Both the position numbers and the translations under genes were made by a program. A stretch of 64,000 nucleotides of DNA from an uncultured Corynebacterium sp. (GTDB taxonomy: Bacteria > Actinomycetota > Actinomycetes > Mycobacteriales > Mycobacteriaceae), in NCBI GenBank assembly GCA_946220775.1, contig CAMIFC010000004.1, positions 1 through 64,000 of the forward strand, in the 5' to 3' direction. The notes under the pieces are model-generated. The model saw only the letters and a list, made by a program, of their open reading frames with translations. It was not told where the DNA came from and made no database searches. Positions 47,155-56,418 of the stretch are shown piece after piece. How positions within the stretch are numbered: the first letter of the stretch is position 1; every line of letters begins with the position of its first letter.

Positions 47155-48297
47155 CTACTTCAGCGCCAGCACAGCCTCTAGCTTCGCCTGAGCAGCACCA
47201 GACTCCAAGGCCTCCCGCGCCCGTTCGATTTCGCGCCGCAGAGTGTCTTGCAAGCCCTCTTCCTCCCAACCATGCACCGCGGCCAGCGCAGCAGCAGCAT
47301 TAATCAGGACAGCATCCTTGACAGCGCCCTCAACCTCACCGGCGAACAGGCGGCGAGCCACGTCAGCATTGTGTTCCGCATCGCCGCCGACCAACGCGTC
47401 AGCCTCATAAAAGTCCAGGCCCAACGCGCGTGGGTTCAGGACTTCTTCGCCGGTGTGCCCATTGGCGTCCACAGTGACAACGTCCGTGGGTGCACACACC
47501 GAGATTTCGTCCATGCCGTCCATGCCACGCACGACGAGCACGCGACTGCCCTGGTGGGCGAACGCACCGCCGATAATTGGCATCAGGTCGCGGAAGGCAC
47601 AACCAATCAGGCCATATCCGGGCCGCGCGGGGTTAGTCATTGGGCCGAGGAGGTTGAATAGCGTCGACACCTTCAATTCGCTGCGTACGGGGGCAGCAAA
47701 GCGCATTGCAGGGTGGTATGCCTTCGAGTACAGGAACGCGAAGTTCGTGGCTTTAGCGTCCGCCACAACCTGTTCTGGGGTGCGTTCAATATCGACACCG
47801 AGTGCTTCCAACATGTCCGCGCCACCGCACTGCGAGGACGCCTTCCGGTTGCCGTGCTTGACCACCGGCTGGCCCGTTGCCGCGATGACGAACGCCGCCA
47901 TCGTGGAGATATTTACCGTGTGGTGGCCATCGCCGCCGGTTCCAACGATGTCCACCGTCGGTCCCAGATCGTCGAAGTTCACTGGTTCGGAGAAACTGCG
48001 CATTGCCTCTGCGGCCGCCGCGAGCTCTGCTGCGGTGATGCCTTTGACTCGCAGGCCAAAGGAAAACGCGGAGATCAGGGTGTCGCTGGCACGGCCAGCC
48101 ATGATTTCGGCCATCGCCCAGGCGGTTTGGGTTTCGCTGAGCTCTTCCCTGCGGCCCAGCCGGTCGAGTACGCCCGGCCACGTGAAGTAAGACTCCGGCA
48201 ATTGCGAAGCGCCCAATGCGTGGGCCGTTGATGTGAATTCCCCTAGCGATGAGGATCCTTGTGCTGTCACAGCGTCGCTACCTTTCGTCTTCGTCAC
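47155..48297 (-). CDS. trpD: Anthranilate phosphoribosyltransferase
   Basis: 380 residues from the GTG at 48297 (GAAGGA eight bases upstream; the frame opens at 48315). The PRPP/anthranilate motifs VDIVGTGGDGHHTVNIST, VKHGNRKASSQCGGADMLE and the C-terminal KDAVLINAAAALA are complete. It joins anthranilate and PRPP in tryptophan synthesis. It is isolated from the trp operon and embedded among respiratory genes, an arrangement shared with M. tuberculosis (Rv2192c), so this may be the stand-alone copy. Confidence 0.94.
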   Translation of the reverse strand: MTKTKGSDAVTAQGSSSLGEFTSTAHALGASQLPESYFTWPGVLDRLGRREELSETQTAWAMAEIMAGRASDTLISAFSFGLRVKGITAAELAAAAEAMRSFSEPVNFDDLGPTVDIVGTGGDGHHTVNISTMAAFVIAATGQPVVKHGNRKASSQCGGADMLEALGVDIERTPEQVVADAKATNFAFLYSKAYHPAMRFAAPVRSELKVSTLFNLLGPMTNPARPGYGLIGCAFRDLMPIIGGAFAHQGSRVLVVRGMDGMDEISVCAPTDVVTVDANGHTGEEVLNPRALGLDFYEADALVGGDAEHNADVARRLFAGEVEGAVKDAVLINAAAALAAVHGWEEEGLQDTLRREIERAREALESGAAQAKLEAVLALK

Positions 48298-48705
48298 GAG
48301 TGTGTGTTCCTTCACAGATTACGGGGTGCGGCCATTGTGCTGCCTGGTCGGGTATCCGAAAAGTTCATTTAGGACGCCAACCCGGCCGAAGTTTGATAAG
48401 AAAGGTGACAGTCAACACTCGGGGAGAGGGATTTCCTGGGGTTGATGCAGGGTTAAAACTAGGTAAAAAGTAAGGATTCTGAGTGTGGGCTGTCAGCAGG
48501 ATTGGCGTCCAAAAAAGACGACGGAATGCGCCTGACCTTGGCAAACAAAGCCCGTCGTATGGGGGAAACTAAAAGTTCCCACTATCCCCCAAAGGGGGGA
48601 GACTGGCAGCAACGTCCAAGGTTTGACCTGCACTTTTACAGATAGCTTTGAGGAAACTCGAGTTGGGAATCGACTAAACGGCAAGAAACCGCCATACTTG
48701 TAGGC
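48298..48705. other. Divergent promoter region trpD-ctaE with an inverted pair of the A-tract motif
   Basis: GGACGCCA at 48372-48379 (preceded by CATTTA) and TGGCGTCC at 48503-48510 (followed by AAAAAAG) face each other 123 bases apart. TTGACC near 48625 could be the -35 box for ctaE. Nothing in the stretch looks coding. Confidence 0.5.
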
Positions 48706-49317
48706 GTGACGAGCGCAGTTGAAAACCCAGGTATGGCAGCACCACATCGTGTTGCGACACTGAACCGGCCAAACATGGTCAGTGTCGGCACGATCGTGTT
48801 CCTGTCTCAAGAATTGATGTTTTTTGCTGGCCTGTTCGCGATGTATTTCGTGTCCAAGGCCAACTCGGGAGGCAATTGGCCATCCGAGCCAACCGAGCTG
48901 AACGTTCCGTTCGCGGCGACAATTACGATCATCCTGATCTCCTCCTCCGTGACGGCACAGTTCGGCGTGTTTGCGGCTGAGAGGGGGAATGTCTTCGCAC
49001 TCCGTCGCTGGTATGCACTCACGGTGCTCCTCGGAACTCTGTTCCTTATTGGTCAGGGCTACGAGTACTTCCACCTGATTGAGACCGGCACCACGGTTCC
49101 AGGATCTGTCTACGGCTCCGTGTTCTTCATCACGACCGGATTCCACGGTGCTCACGTCCTCGCCGGCGTGCTCGCCTTCGTGATCGTGTTGATCAGGACG
49201 TTCAAGTCCAAGTTCACCCCGGCTCAGGCAACCGCAGCAGTCGTTGTGTCCTACTACTGGCACTTCGTCGACGTTGTCTGGATCGGTCTGTGGATCACGA
49301 TTTACTTCATTCAGTAG
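48706..49317 (+). CDS. ctaE: Cytochrome aa3 oxidase subunit III
   Basis: 203 residues, GTG start, five hydrophobic helices. Family motifs are [36 protein letters not shown] and [17 protein letters not shown] with [15 protein letters not shown] at the end. First gene of the ctaE-qcrCAB operon; qcrC starts 70 bases later. It stabilises subunit I, whose gene is not in the window. Confidence 0.96.
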   Translation: MTSAVENPGMAAPHRVATLNRPNMVSVGTIVFLSQELMFFAGLFAMYFVSKANSGGNWPSEPTELNVPFAATITIILISSSVTAQFGVFAAERGNVFALRRWYALTVLLGTLFLIGQGYEYFHLIETGTTVPGSVYGSVFFITTGFHGAHVLAGVLAFVIVLIRTFKSKFTPAQATAAVVVSYYWHFVDVVWIGLWITIYFIQ

Positions 49318-49387
49318 GCCGTAAAGGCCGGCAGCCAGTCGGCCTACAGCCCATCGCAATTCCATTGAAGAGTTAAAAGGGAACAAG

Positions 49388-50287
49388 ATGGATACCTCCA
49401 AAAACAACGCAGCGCAGCCTGGTGTGACAACCAGTGCGAAGCGTTCCCCAGGCGCCGTGCGTCGGCGTCGCAAGCTCCGCAAGGCACTCGCAGGCGCTTT
49501 CGCCCTCGTTCTTGCCTTGACCGGTGCGGGCTTCCTCGCGAATGCCCTGACCCCGGGCCCGAACACCGCAACGGCTCAGCAGGATGAGACCGCACTGGTG
49601 GAACAGGGTAAGGAAATCTACGAAGTGGCATGTATTACTTGCCACGGTGCAAACCTGCAGGGCCAGAAAGGCCGCGGTCCATCGCTGATTGGTGTTGGCG
49701 AAGGCTCCGTGTACTTCCAGGTTCACTCCGGCCGCATGCCGATGCTGCGCAACGAGGCGCAGGCACAGCGCAAGCAGCCTCGCTACTCCGAGCAGCAGAC
49801 CTTGGCGCTGGCAGCGTATGTCAACGCTAACGGTGGTGGCCCAGGCATCGTCCGCGATGCAGACGGCAACATCGCTATGGAGTCCCTGCGCGGTAAGTCC
49901 ACCAAGAATGGTGAGATCAACCCAGCAGACGTTGCCCGCGGTTCGGACCTCTTCCGTCTGAACTGTGCTTCCTGCCACAGCTTCACCGGCCGTGGTGGCG
50001 CACTGTCCTCCGGTAAGTTCGCCCCAACTCTTGACGGCGCGAACGAGCAGGAGCTCTACCAGGCAATGCTGACCGGCCCACAGAACATGCCGAAGTTCTC
50101 CGATCGCCAGCTGACGGCTGACGAGAAGAAGGACATCATCGCTTTCGTGAAGGACGCCAAGGAATCGCCTAACCCAGGTGGCTTCGGTCTCGGCGGCCTC
50201 GGTCCAGTGAGCGAAGGCATGCTGATGTGGTTCGTGGGCATCATCGTGATGATCGCCTTCGCAATGTGGATTGGAACCCGGTCATGA
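49388..50287 (+). CDS. qcrC: Diheme cytochrome c of the bc1 complex
   Basis: 299 residues. N-terminal export segment ([19 protein letters not shown]), two heme c sites CITCH (about 79) and CASCH (about 195), and a C-terminal membrane anchor [18 protein letters not shown]. In Actinobacteria this tethered diheme cytochrome passes electrons straight to oxidase subunit II, replacing a soluble cytochrome c. Stop overlaps the qcrA start (ATGA). Confidence 0.96.
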   Translation: MDTSKNNAAQPGVTTSAKRSPGAVRRRRKLRKALAGAFALVLALTGAGFLANALTPGPNTATAQQDETALVEQGKEIYEVACITCHGANLQGQKGRGPSLIGVGEGSVYFQVHSGRMPMLRNEAQAQRKQPRYSEQQTLALAAYVNANGGGPGIVRDADGNIAMESLRGKSTKNGEINPADVARGSDLFRLNCASCHSFTGRGGALSSGKFAPTLDGANEQELYQAMLTGPQNMPKFSDRQLTADEKKDIIAFVKDAKESPNPGGFGLGGLGPVSEGMLMWFVGIIVMIAFAMWIGTRS

Positions 50288-51489
50288 GTGATATGAAGAA
50301 CAAGTACACCGATGCCGAGCTGGAGAAGATGAGCCAGGAGGAACTGGCTCGCCTTGGTACCGAGCTCGATGGCGTTACCGTTGCGTACCGCAAGGAACGT
50401 TTCCCAATCAAAAATGACCCAGCCGAGAAGCGTGCGTCCCGCAAGGTCACCGCTTACCTGCTGCTGTCGGTCATCTTCGGCCTCGCTTTCGTGGCTGCCT
50501 ACCTGTTCTGGCCATGGGAGTACAAGCACATGGAGGAGGCCGGCCTGTGGTGGTACACCCTGTACACCCCAGTGCTCGGTGTCACCTCTGGTCTCGCAAT
50601 CATCATGCTGGGCATGGGTGTTTACGAGTACACCAAGAGCTTCATCCCTGAAGAGATTTCGGTTCAGGTCCGTCACGACGGCCCATCCGATGAAGTTGAC
50701 CGCCGCACGCTGGTCGCCCTGCTGAACGATTCTTGGAAGACCTCCACCCTTGGTCGTCGTCCGATGATTAAGGGCCTGGCTGCTGGTGGTGCAGCACTGG
50801 CTGGTCTCGCGATTATCCTGCCAATGGGCGGCATCATCAAGAACCCATGGAAGCGTGGCCCGATGAACATCGCGGGCGACGGCACCCTGTGGACCACCGG
50901 CTGGACCCTCCACGAGCAGGGCCACAAGGTCTACCTCGGTCGCGACACTGGCGCGATTGCCGAGGAGAAGGGTGGCAAGTGGTCCACCCAGGGCGTGTCC
51001 CGCCTGGTTCGCGTGCGTCCAGAAGACCTGGATGCTGGTTCCATGGAGACCGTCTTCCCAATGACCGCCGAAATGGTCAACGATGGCGATAAGTTCGATG
51101 CGAAGGCAGAGGTCTACGAAGACCATATGCACTCCATCCACGGTTCCCGTAACTCCGTCATGCTGATCCGCTTGCGCCACGAGGACGCTCTGCGTGCCGT
51201 GCCACGCGCTGGTCAGGAAGACTTCCACTACGGTGACTTCATCGCTTTCTCGAAGATTTGTACGCACATTGGTTGCCCAACTTCGCTCTACGAGCAGCAG
51301 ACCAACCGCATTCTCTGCCCATGCCACCAGTCGCAGTTCGACGCGCTGCATTACGGCAAGCCGGTCTTCGGACCAGCCGCCCGTGCCCTGCCTGAGCTGC
51401 CAATCACCGTGGACGAAGAAGGTTACCTCATCGCCGAAGGCAACTTCATTGAGCCAGTCGGCCCGGCTTTCTGGGAGCGTCAGTCATGA
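50284..51489 (+). CDS. qcrA: Rieske iron-sulfur subunit of the bc1 complex
   Basis: 401 residues from the ATG at 50284 overlapping the qcrC stop. Three hydrophobic segments in the N-terminal half (typical of actinobacterial QcrA), then the Rieske domain with cluster ligands CTHIGC and CPCHQS (about 336-360). It takes electrons from menaquinol at the Qo site. Translationally coupled on both sides; the stop overlaps the qcrB start. Confidence 0.96.
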   Translation: MSDMKNKYTDAELEKMSQEELARLGTELDGVTVAYRKERFPIKNDPAEKRASRKVTAYLLLSVIFGLAFVAAYLFWPWEYKHMEEAGLWWYTLYTPVLGVTSGLAIIMLGMGVYEYTKSFIPEEISVQVRHDGPSDEVDRRTLVALLNDSWKTSTLGRRPMIKGLAAGGAALAGLAIILPMGGIIKNPWKRGPMNIAGDGTLWTTGWTLHEQGHKVYLGRDTGAIAEEKGGKWSTQGVSRLVRVRPEDLDAGSMETVFPMTAEMVNDGDKFDAKAEVYEDHMHSIHGSRNSVMLIRLRHEDALRAVPRAGQEDFHYGDFIAFSKICTHIGCPTSLYEQQTNRILCPCHQSQFDALHYGKPVFGPAARALPELPITVDEEGYLIAEGNFIEPVGPAFWERQS

Positions 51490-53120
51490 CAACTAAGCAG
51501 CAAAGTCGCCTAGCACAGGCGGCAAACAATATTGACGAGCGATACACCGCATCCGGTCTGATTCGCCCGCAAATCAACAAGGTGTTCCCGTCTCACTGGT
51601 CCTTCATGCTCGGTGAGATCGCGCTGTACTCCTTCATTATCCTGATCCTGTCGGGTGTTTACCTGACTCTCTTCTTCGACCCATCCATGTCGAAGGTGAT
51701 TTACGACGGGTCCTACGCACCACTGAATGGTGTCGAAATGTCCCGCGCTTACCACACGGCCCTGGACATTACGTTCGAGGTTCGCGGTGGCCTGTTCATC
51801 CGTCAGGTCCACCACTGGGCAGCACTGCTGTTCTCCGTGTCCATCATGGTCCACATGATGCGTATCTTCTTCACGGGTGCGTTCCGCAAGCCACGTGAGG
51901 CTAACTGGGTCATCGGCTGCTTGCTTCTGCTGCTGTCGATCGCCGAGGGCTTCATGGGCTACTCCCTGCCAGACGACCTGCTGTCTGGTGTGGGTCTGCG
52001 AATCATGTCCGCGATCATCATCTCGCTGCCAATCATCGGCACTTGGATGCACTGGATCATGTTCGCCGGTGACTTCCCAGGCGACATCATCATTCCTCGC
52101 CTGTACATCGCACACGTACTGCTGATCCCTGGCATCCTGCTGGCTCTGGTTGCTGCTCACCTGGCACTGGTCTGGTTCCAGAAGCACACCCAGTTCCCTG
52201 GACCTGGTCGTACCGAAAAGAACGTCGTCGGCGTTCGTATTCTGCCAATGTTCGGCATCAAGGCCGCATCCTTCGGCCTGATCACCTTCGGTGTTGTTGC
52301 CTTCATGGCAGGTGTCTTCCAGATCAACGCAATTTGGAACATTGGGCCTTATAACCCATCCCAGGTTTCCGCTGGTTCTCAGCCTGACGTTTACATGCTG
52401 TGGACGGACGGTGCAGCCCGTGTCATGCCTGCGTGGGAGCTCTACCCAGGTAGCTACACCATTGCATCCGTGGTCTGGGTGGCGCTGCTGCTCGGCCTGC
52501 TTGTCGGGCTGCTGATCGCCTACCCATGGATCGAGCAGAAGATGACGGGCGATACCGCCCACCACAACCTGCTGCAGCGTCCTCGCGACGTCCCCGTGCG
52601 AACCGGTCTGGGCGTTATGGCGCTGGTGTTCTACGCGATCCTCACGGTGTCCGGTGGTAACGACCACGTTGCACACTTCTTTGACATCTCGCTGAACACG
52701 ATGACCTGGTTCGGTCGTATCGGCCTGGTTGTTCTGCCTCCGATCGCTTACTACGTGACCCACCGTCTGTGTGTCTCGCTGCAGCGTAACGACCGCGAGA
52801 TCCTGGAGCACGGCATCGAGACGGGTACGATCCGTCAGCTGCCATCCGGTGGCTTCATTGAGGTTCACCAGCCTCTGGGCGGCGTGGACGAGCACGGCCA
52901 CCCAATCCCACTGGAGTACCAGGGTGCACGCGTCCCAACCCAGATGAACGAGCTGGGCGCAGCCGGCGCACCAGGTCGCGGTGGTTGGTTCAACCCAGAC
53001 TCCAAGGACATCGCAGACCGTGCCGAGGAAATCGAGCACCGCAACGCCATCGAAAAGAAGGAAATGTTCGAGCGTCTGCAGGAAGCTAACCGTCGCGAGA
53101 TCGAAGGCGACGACAAGTAG
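51486..53120 (+). CDS. qcrB: Cytochrome b subunit of the bc1 complex
   Basis: 544 residues, eight or nine membrane helices. Heme-b histidines appear in [21 protein letters not shown] and [22 protein letters not shown]; the C-terminal 120 residues are a hydrophilic extension usual in Actinobacteria. QcrB is the quinol-oxidising core. The operon ends with a strong terminator at 53185. Confidence 0.96.
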   Translation: MTTKQQSRLAQAANNIDERYTASGLIRPQINKVFPSHWSFMLGEIALYSFIILILSGVYLTLFFDPSMSKVIYDGSYAPLNGVEMSRAYHTALDITFEVRGGLFIRQVHHWAALLFSVSIMVHMMRIFFTGAFRKPREANWVIGCLLLLLSIAEGFMGYSLPDDLLSGVGLRIMSAIIISLPIIGTWMHWIMFAGDFPGDIIIPRLYIAHVLLIPGILLALVAAHLALVWFQKHTQFPGPGRTEKNVVGVRILPMFGIKAASFGLITFGVVAFMAGVFQINAIWNIGPYNPSQVSAGSQPDVYMLWTDGAARVMPAWELYPGSYTIASVVWVALLLGLLVGLLIAYPWIEQKMTGDTAHHNLLQRPRDVPVRTGLGVMALVFYAILTVSGGNDHVAHFFDISLNTMTWFGRIGLVVLPPIAYYVTHRLCVSLQRNDREILEHGIETGTIRQLPSGGFIEVHQPLGGVDEHGHPIPLEYQGARVPTQMNELGAAGAPGRGGWFNPDSKDIADRAEEIEHRNAIEKKEMFERLQEANRREIEGDDK

Positions 53121-53184
53121 CTCCAAACTAGGGCGGCCTCGCTTCAACTGCTCGAGGTGTATCCCACCTCGGGAGGCTCCCCTT

Positions 53185-53232
53185 AAGGGAATGACCCCAC
53201 AATCACATGATTGTGGGGCCATTCCCTTTCTA
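53185..53232. terminator. Terminator between qcrB and the convergent exonuclease gene
   Basis: 21-bp stem with one mismatch (53185-53205 with 53208-53228; AAGGGAATG and CCATTCCCTT ends), very short loop, T-rich on one side and A-rich on the other, so it can serve both genes. Confidence 0.85.
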
Positions 53233-53237
53233 TTTAC

Positions 53238-53930
53238 TCATATTCGGTTAACCGCCAACGTAGCCTCGTCTGCCAGCCAGTTCAGAACATCAACGGTCGC
53301 CAACGCATCAACATCAGCACTATGGCTCGGCACAACGGGGGAGCCAGCCAACCGCGCGACGTTCTCCAACGTGTATCGACCGACGCGTGACCGCGGAATA
53401 AGCTCACGAGCTGCCTTAGCCGTGCACAGGGTCCGTGGCGGCCGTCCACCCCAACTCAGGCCGCCTTCTGCAATAGCTTCCTCGACGAATCCCATGTCGA
53501 ACGCGACATTGTGTCCAACGAGTACCTCATCGTCTAGGAAACCCTGCACCGCACGAGTGACGTCCTCAATGAAGGGGGCAGAAGCAACGTGAGCGTCCGT
53601 AAGCCCGTGAATGGCCGTGGATTCGGCAGGGATGTGGGAGTTCGGATTAACGCGGGTGTGGAAACGATCGACAACATTCCTGTCGCGTACCCGCAAGAGC
53701 GCGATCTCAATGATTTGGTCGCTGTGCGGGTCCAGGCCGGTCGTCTCAAGATCAATGACGACACAACGCTTGCTCACCGCTTGGAGCCGGTCCGCAAGCT
53801 CTGTGTGAGCGGCAGTGGTGACGGTGGTCGTATTTGCTTGCTTTACACCTTCATCTTCGTTGGTAGGCGCACTGTGTCGTGATTGAGCGCCTTGTTGCTC
53901 GTCGGTAGGGGAGTGTTGAGACATAGCCAT
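53238..53930 (-). CDS. DnaQ-like 3'-5' exonuclease
   Basis: 230 residues. Exo I VIDLETTGLDPHSDQIIEIA, Exo II GHNVAFDMGFV and Exo III HSADVDALATVDV are all present with the DEDDh histidine. Such stand-alone proteins are proofreading or maintenance exonucleases related to Pol III epsilon. The N-terminal 35 residues are Gln/Ser/Thr-rich. ATG with GGAGGAATC upstream. M. tuberculosis has a comparable gene near the same locus (Rv2191, longer). Confidence 0.85.
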   Translation of the reverse strand: MAMSQHSPTDEQQGAQSRHSAPTNEDEGVKQANTTTVTTAAHTELADRLQAVSKRCVVIDLETTGLDPHSDQIIEIALLRVRDRNVVDRFHTRVNPNSHIPAESTAIHGLTDAHVASAPFIEDVTRAVQGFLDDEVLVGHNVAFDMGFVEEAIAEGGLSWGGRPPRTLCTAKAARELIPRSRVGRYTLENVARLAGSPVVPSHSADVDALATVDVLNWLADEATLAVNRI

Positions 53931-54059
53931 GATTCCTCCGTTCTATACCAGCGGTGCGCGCGAAACCAGTGAAGTAACGCAAAAACGGCCGTCGAATTAG
54001 CGGAAAGTAACGTATCTGCGCAGGTCTCATGTAGTCACATCAACAACATTCATAACAAG

Positions 54060-54075
54060 TGTGAAGAACATCACA
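54060..54075. promoter_or_regulatory. GlxR/CRP-type binding site
   Basis: TGTGA-AGAACA-TCACA matches the TGTGA-N6-TCACA consensus exactly. It lies 130 bases before the exonuclease gene and about 300 bases before the first NlpC/P60 gene, in a 443-base spacer (53931-54373) that otherwise shows no recognised riboswitch or small gene. Confidence 0.65.
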
Positions 54076-54373
54076 GCGAGGGTTGATTGGACGCGATTTT
54101 CCGTCAGTTAGCGCACTTGCTACTGCAGAGCGTGCCTAAACAGTGCAGCTCAGGGAACTATAACTATTCGATAACGACACGATGCTAAGTGGGTAACAAA
54201 AACCTCATTTCGCCTGAGAGTGGCTGATTTGGGCAAAATTTCCCTGATAATTTGGCGATTCGTTGGACAACCACCGTGATGATTTCGTAATCTTCTCGTG
54301 ACCTTGAAGCAAGGGGCATCGCTCAGAAGATGACCTCGAGAGCCGCACCTCAATCGAAAGGCAAAAAACGAAG

Positions 54374-55000
54374 ATGGCTAAGCACCGCGCAAAGACGAAC
54401 TCGACCGCCCGTAACGCAGCACTTGTTGTTGCTACCGGAGCGGGTCTGGCGACCATGTCCCCAGCAACCGCTGAGGCTGCCACGATCACGGTTCCAAACA
54501 CCGGTGTTTCCGTCGATGTTCCGGATCACATCGTCGCTGAGGCGAAGAAGCAGGCTCGCCCTGTTTACGACCTGGCTGTTCAGCACGGTGTCCTCAAGCA
54601 GTCGGACATTCCAGCGCCAGCGAAGCCAGCCCCTAAGAAGGCTCCAGCTGGCAAGAGCGTTGGTCAGAAGATCGCCGATATTGCCATGACTAAGGTTGGC
54701 GCACCTTATGTCTGGGGAGCGGCCGGCCCGAACGCGTTCGACTGCTCTGGCCTGACCACCTGGGCACACCAGCAGCTCGGCAAGAACATTCCACGCACCT
54801 CTCAGGCTCAGGCTGGTGGCGGTCACGCGGTGGCTCTGAATGCGCTGCAGCCAGGTGACGTCATCTCCTACTACGCCGACGCCTCCCACGTTGGCATCTA
54901 CATCGGCGGTGGCAAGATCGTTCACGCACTGAACTCTTCCTCGCCAGTCCGTGTCGATGACCTGCACTACATGCCTGTTCACAACGCCGTTCGGTTCTAG
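54374..55000 (+). CDS. Secreted NlpC/P60 peptidoglycan endopeptidase, short form
   Basis: 208 residues with an export signal (RNAALVVATGAGLATMSPATAEAA), a Pro/Lys/Ala linker and a C-terminal NlpC/P60 domain: catalytic Cys in FDCSGLTTWA, His in ASHVGIYIG and a polar third residue region KIVHAL. These enzymes cut D-Glu/mDAP stem peptides at division; the corynebacterial pair next to qcrB is known from C. glutamicum (cg2401/cg2402 region). A terminator follows. The second NlpC/P60 gene is downstream. Confidence 0.92.
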   Translation: MAKHRAKTNSTARNAALVVATGAGLATMSPATAEAATITVPNTGVSVDVPDHIVAEAKKQARPVYDLAVQHGVLKQSDIPAPAKPAPKKAPAGKSVGQKIADIAMTKVGAPYVWGAAGPNAFDCSGLTTWAHQQLGKNIPRTSQAQAGGGHAVALNALQPGDVISYYADASHVGIYIGGGKIVHALNSSSPVRVDDLHYMPVHNAVRF

Positions 55001-55020
55001 TTTTTAATCCGAAATTTTTG

Positions 55021-55064
55021 GCTGAATGCGGCACCGAGAAAGGTGTCGCATTCAGCTATTTTTA
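55021..55064 (+). terminator. Rho-independent terminator after the first NlpC/P60 gene
   Basis: 15-bp stem with one mismatch, GCTGAATGCGGCACC (55021-55035) with GGTGTCGCATTCAGC (55042-55056), then TATTTTTATT. Confidence 0.85.
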
Positions 55065-55124
55065 TTGCTGTTTATGTGCCATAATTGCACCGTAGTTATC
55101 CGGTCGTTACCGTCGTGCGTCCTT

Positions 55125-55148
55125 CCGGTTTTTTAGGACGCCAACCGG
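55125..55148. repeat. A-tract motif copy inside a CCGGTT/AACCGG palindrome
   Basis: CCGGTT (55125-55130), TTTTAGGACGCC, AACCGG (55143-55148): the dispersed 8-mer GGACGCCA with its T tract is enclosed by a short inverted repeat upstream of the second NlpC/P60 gene. Confidence 0.6.
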
Positions 55149-55231
55149 GCCATACCCCTGCCACGCTCATCGGGGAGTTCCACCAAGCACTGAGCGTGCT
55201 CAGTTTTCAACAATCGAGGTTTCGAATAATC

Positions 55232-56404
55232 GTGTCCAAGCGCAAAGTCACACTCGGAGCCAGCATGTGCGCAGCACTGCTGACTGTCGCGTCAGTCTCA
55301 TCAACGGTTCCTGTCGCGGTGGCAGACCCTGCCCCGTCCGCTCGTCCTGCTGAGCAAGGGAAGGATCACGACAAGAAAAAGAAGGCGGAGAAGGTCGATA
55401 CCGGCCAGAAGGCCGTCGACGAGTTGCTTTCGACCCCAGCGCCGAACGACGTTGATGGTCTGATTGATCGTATGTCGCTGATTTCCCGCACTGCTGGAGC
55501 CAACAACGAAGAGGTCGAGGACCTCAAGGTCAAGATCCAAGGGCAGGATAAAGCTGTAGCGGAAGCAGAGAAGGCCCTCGCGGAAGCTAGGGACAAGGAA
55601 AAGGTCGCCAGCGAACGCGCGGAGGCGTCTCGTGCGGCGTTGTCAGAAGTCTCTCGCGCTGCTTACCGTGGCTCGAACGTTGACCCGGTGACCGCTGTTG
55701 CTGGTGCAAGTGGCCCAGCGGCGGCGATGGACCGTTCCGCCTACCTTTCGGCGCTGTCTAATGACGCTACTGCCCGGATGGACGCTGTAACCCGCGATAT
55801 TGAGGAAGCCCAGAAGGCTAAGTCCGACGCAGCACGCGCCCAGGCGCAGAACACTTTCCGGTTGGGTGAACTCAAGTCACAGCACAAGAAGCTTGATGAG
55901 CGTACCCAGACCTTGGAGAAGCTGAAGCAAGAAGTTAAGGCCACCGTTGACGGTTTTTCTCCTGAGCAACGCCAACGCTGGGTCGATCGCAATGGCCCAA
56001 TCGACGTTGATGTCGACGAGTTCCTCGGCAAGCTCAAGGAATCGGTTCCTGAGGCCTCTGGTGACTATGCTGGCGCAGTTGCGGCTGCAATGAGCAAGCT
56101 GGGCGCACCATATGGCTGGGGCGCGACCGGACCAGACGTCTTTGACTGCTCCGGCTTGATGGTGTGGGCTTATCAGCAGGTTGGCAAGAGCATTCCGCGC
56201 ACCTCGCAGGCCCAGCTGGCCGGTGGCCAGCCAGTCAGCATTGATGCTCTGCAACCGGGCGACGTGATCGCCTACTTCCCAGGTGCTACGCACGTGGGCA
56301 TGTACATCGGCGACGGCAAGATCGTTCACGCCTCTGACTACGGCATCCCGGTTCAGGTGGTTCCGGCGGACTCCATGCCAATCGCTGGCGCTGTCCGATA
56401 CTAG
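55232..56404 (+). CDS. RipA-like secreted NlpC/P60 endopeptidase with coiled coil
   Basis: 390 residues from GTG at 55232 (CGAGGT upstream; the frame opens at 55085 but that extension is not signal-like). Signal peptide to about AVADPA, a long coiled coil (about 85-265, LKVKIQGQDKAVAEAEKALAEARDKE region), and the NlpC/P60 domain with Cys in FDCSGLMVWA, His in ATHVGMYIG. Coiled-coil NlpC/P60 proteins in mycolata are held inactive or recruited by FtsEX-type partners; that regulation is inference. 15 bases before pimB. Confidence 0.92.
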   Translation: MSKRKVTLGASMCAALLTVASVSSTVPVAVADPAPSARPAEQGKDHDKKKKAEKVDTGQKAVDELLSTPAPNDVDGLIDRMSLISRTAGANNEEVEDLKVKIQGQDKAVAEAEKALAEARDKEKVASERAEASRAALSEVSRAAYRGSNVDPVTAVAGASGPAAAMDRSAYLSALSNDATARMDAVTRDIEEAQKAKSDAARAQAQNTFRLGELKSQHKKLDERTQTLEKLKQEVKATVDGFSPEQRQRWVDRNGPIDVDVDEFLGKLKESVPEASGDYAGAVAAAMSKLGAPYGWGATGPDVFDCSGLMVWAYQQVGKSIPRTSQAQLAGGQPVSIDALQPGDVIAYFPGATHVGMYIGDGKIVHASDYGIPVQVVPADSMPIAGAVRY

Positions 56405-56418
56405 CTGGCGAAAGGTGC

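Noticed and set aside
51510..53222. Open frame of 570 codons antisense to qcrB
   Set aside because: Rich in His, Gln and Asp as expected for the reverse of a membrane-protein gene; no family signature.
53931..54373. ydaO-type (c-di-AMP) riboswitch before the NlpC/P60 gene
   Set aside because: Such riboswitches precede wall hydrolases in Actinobacteria, but I could not find the conserved core sequence in this leader.
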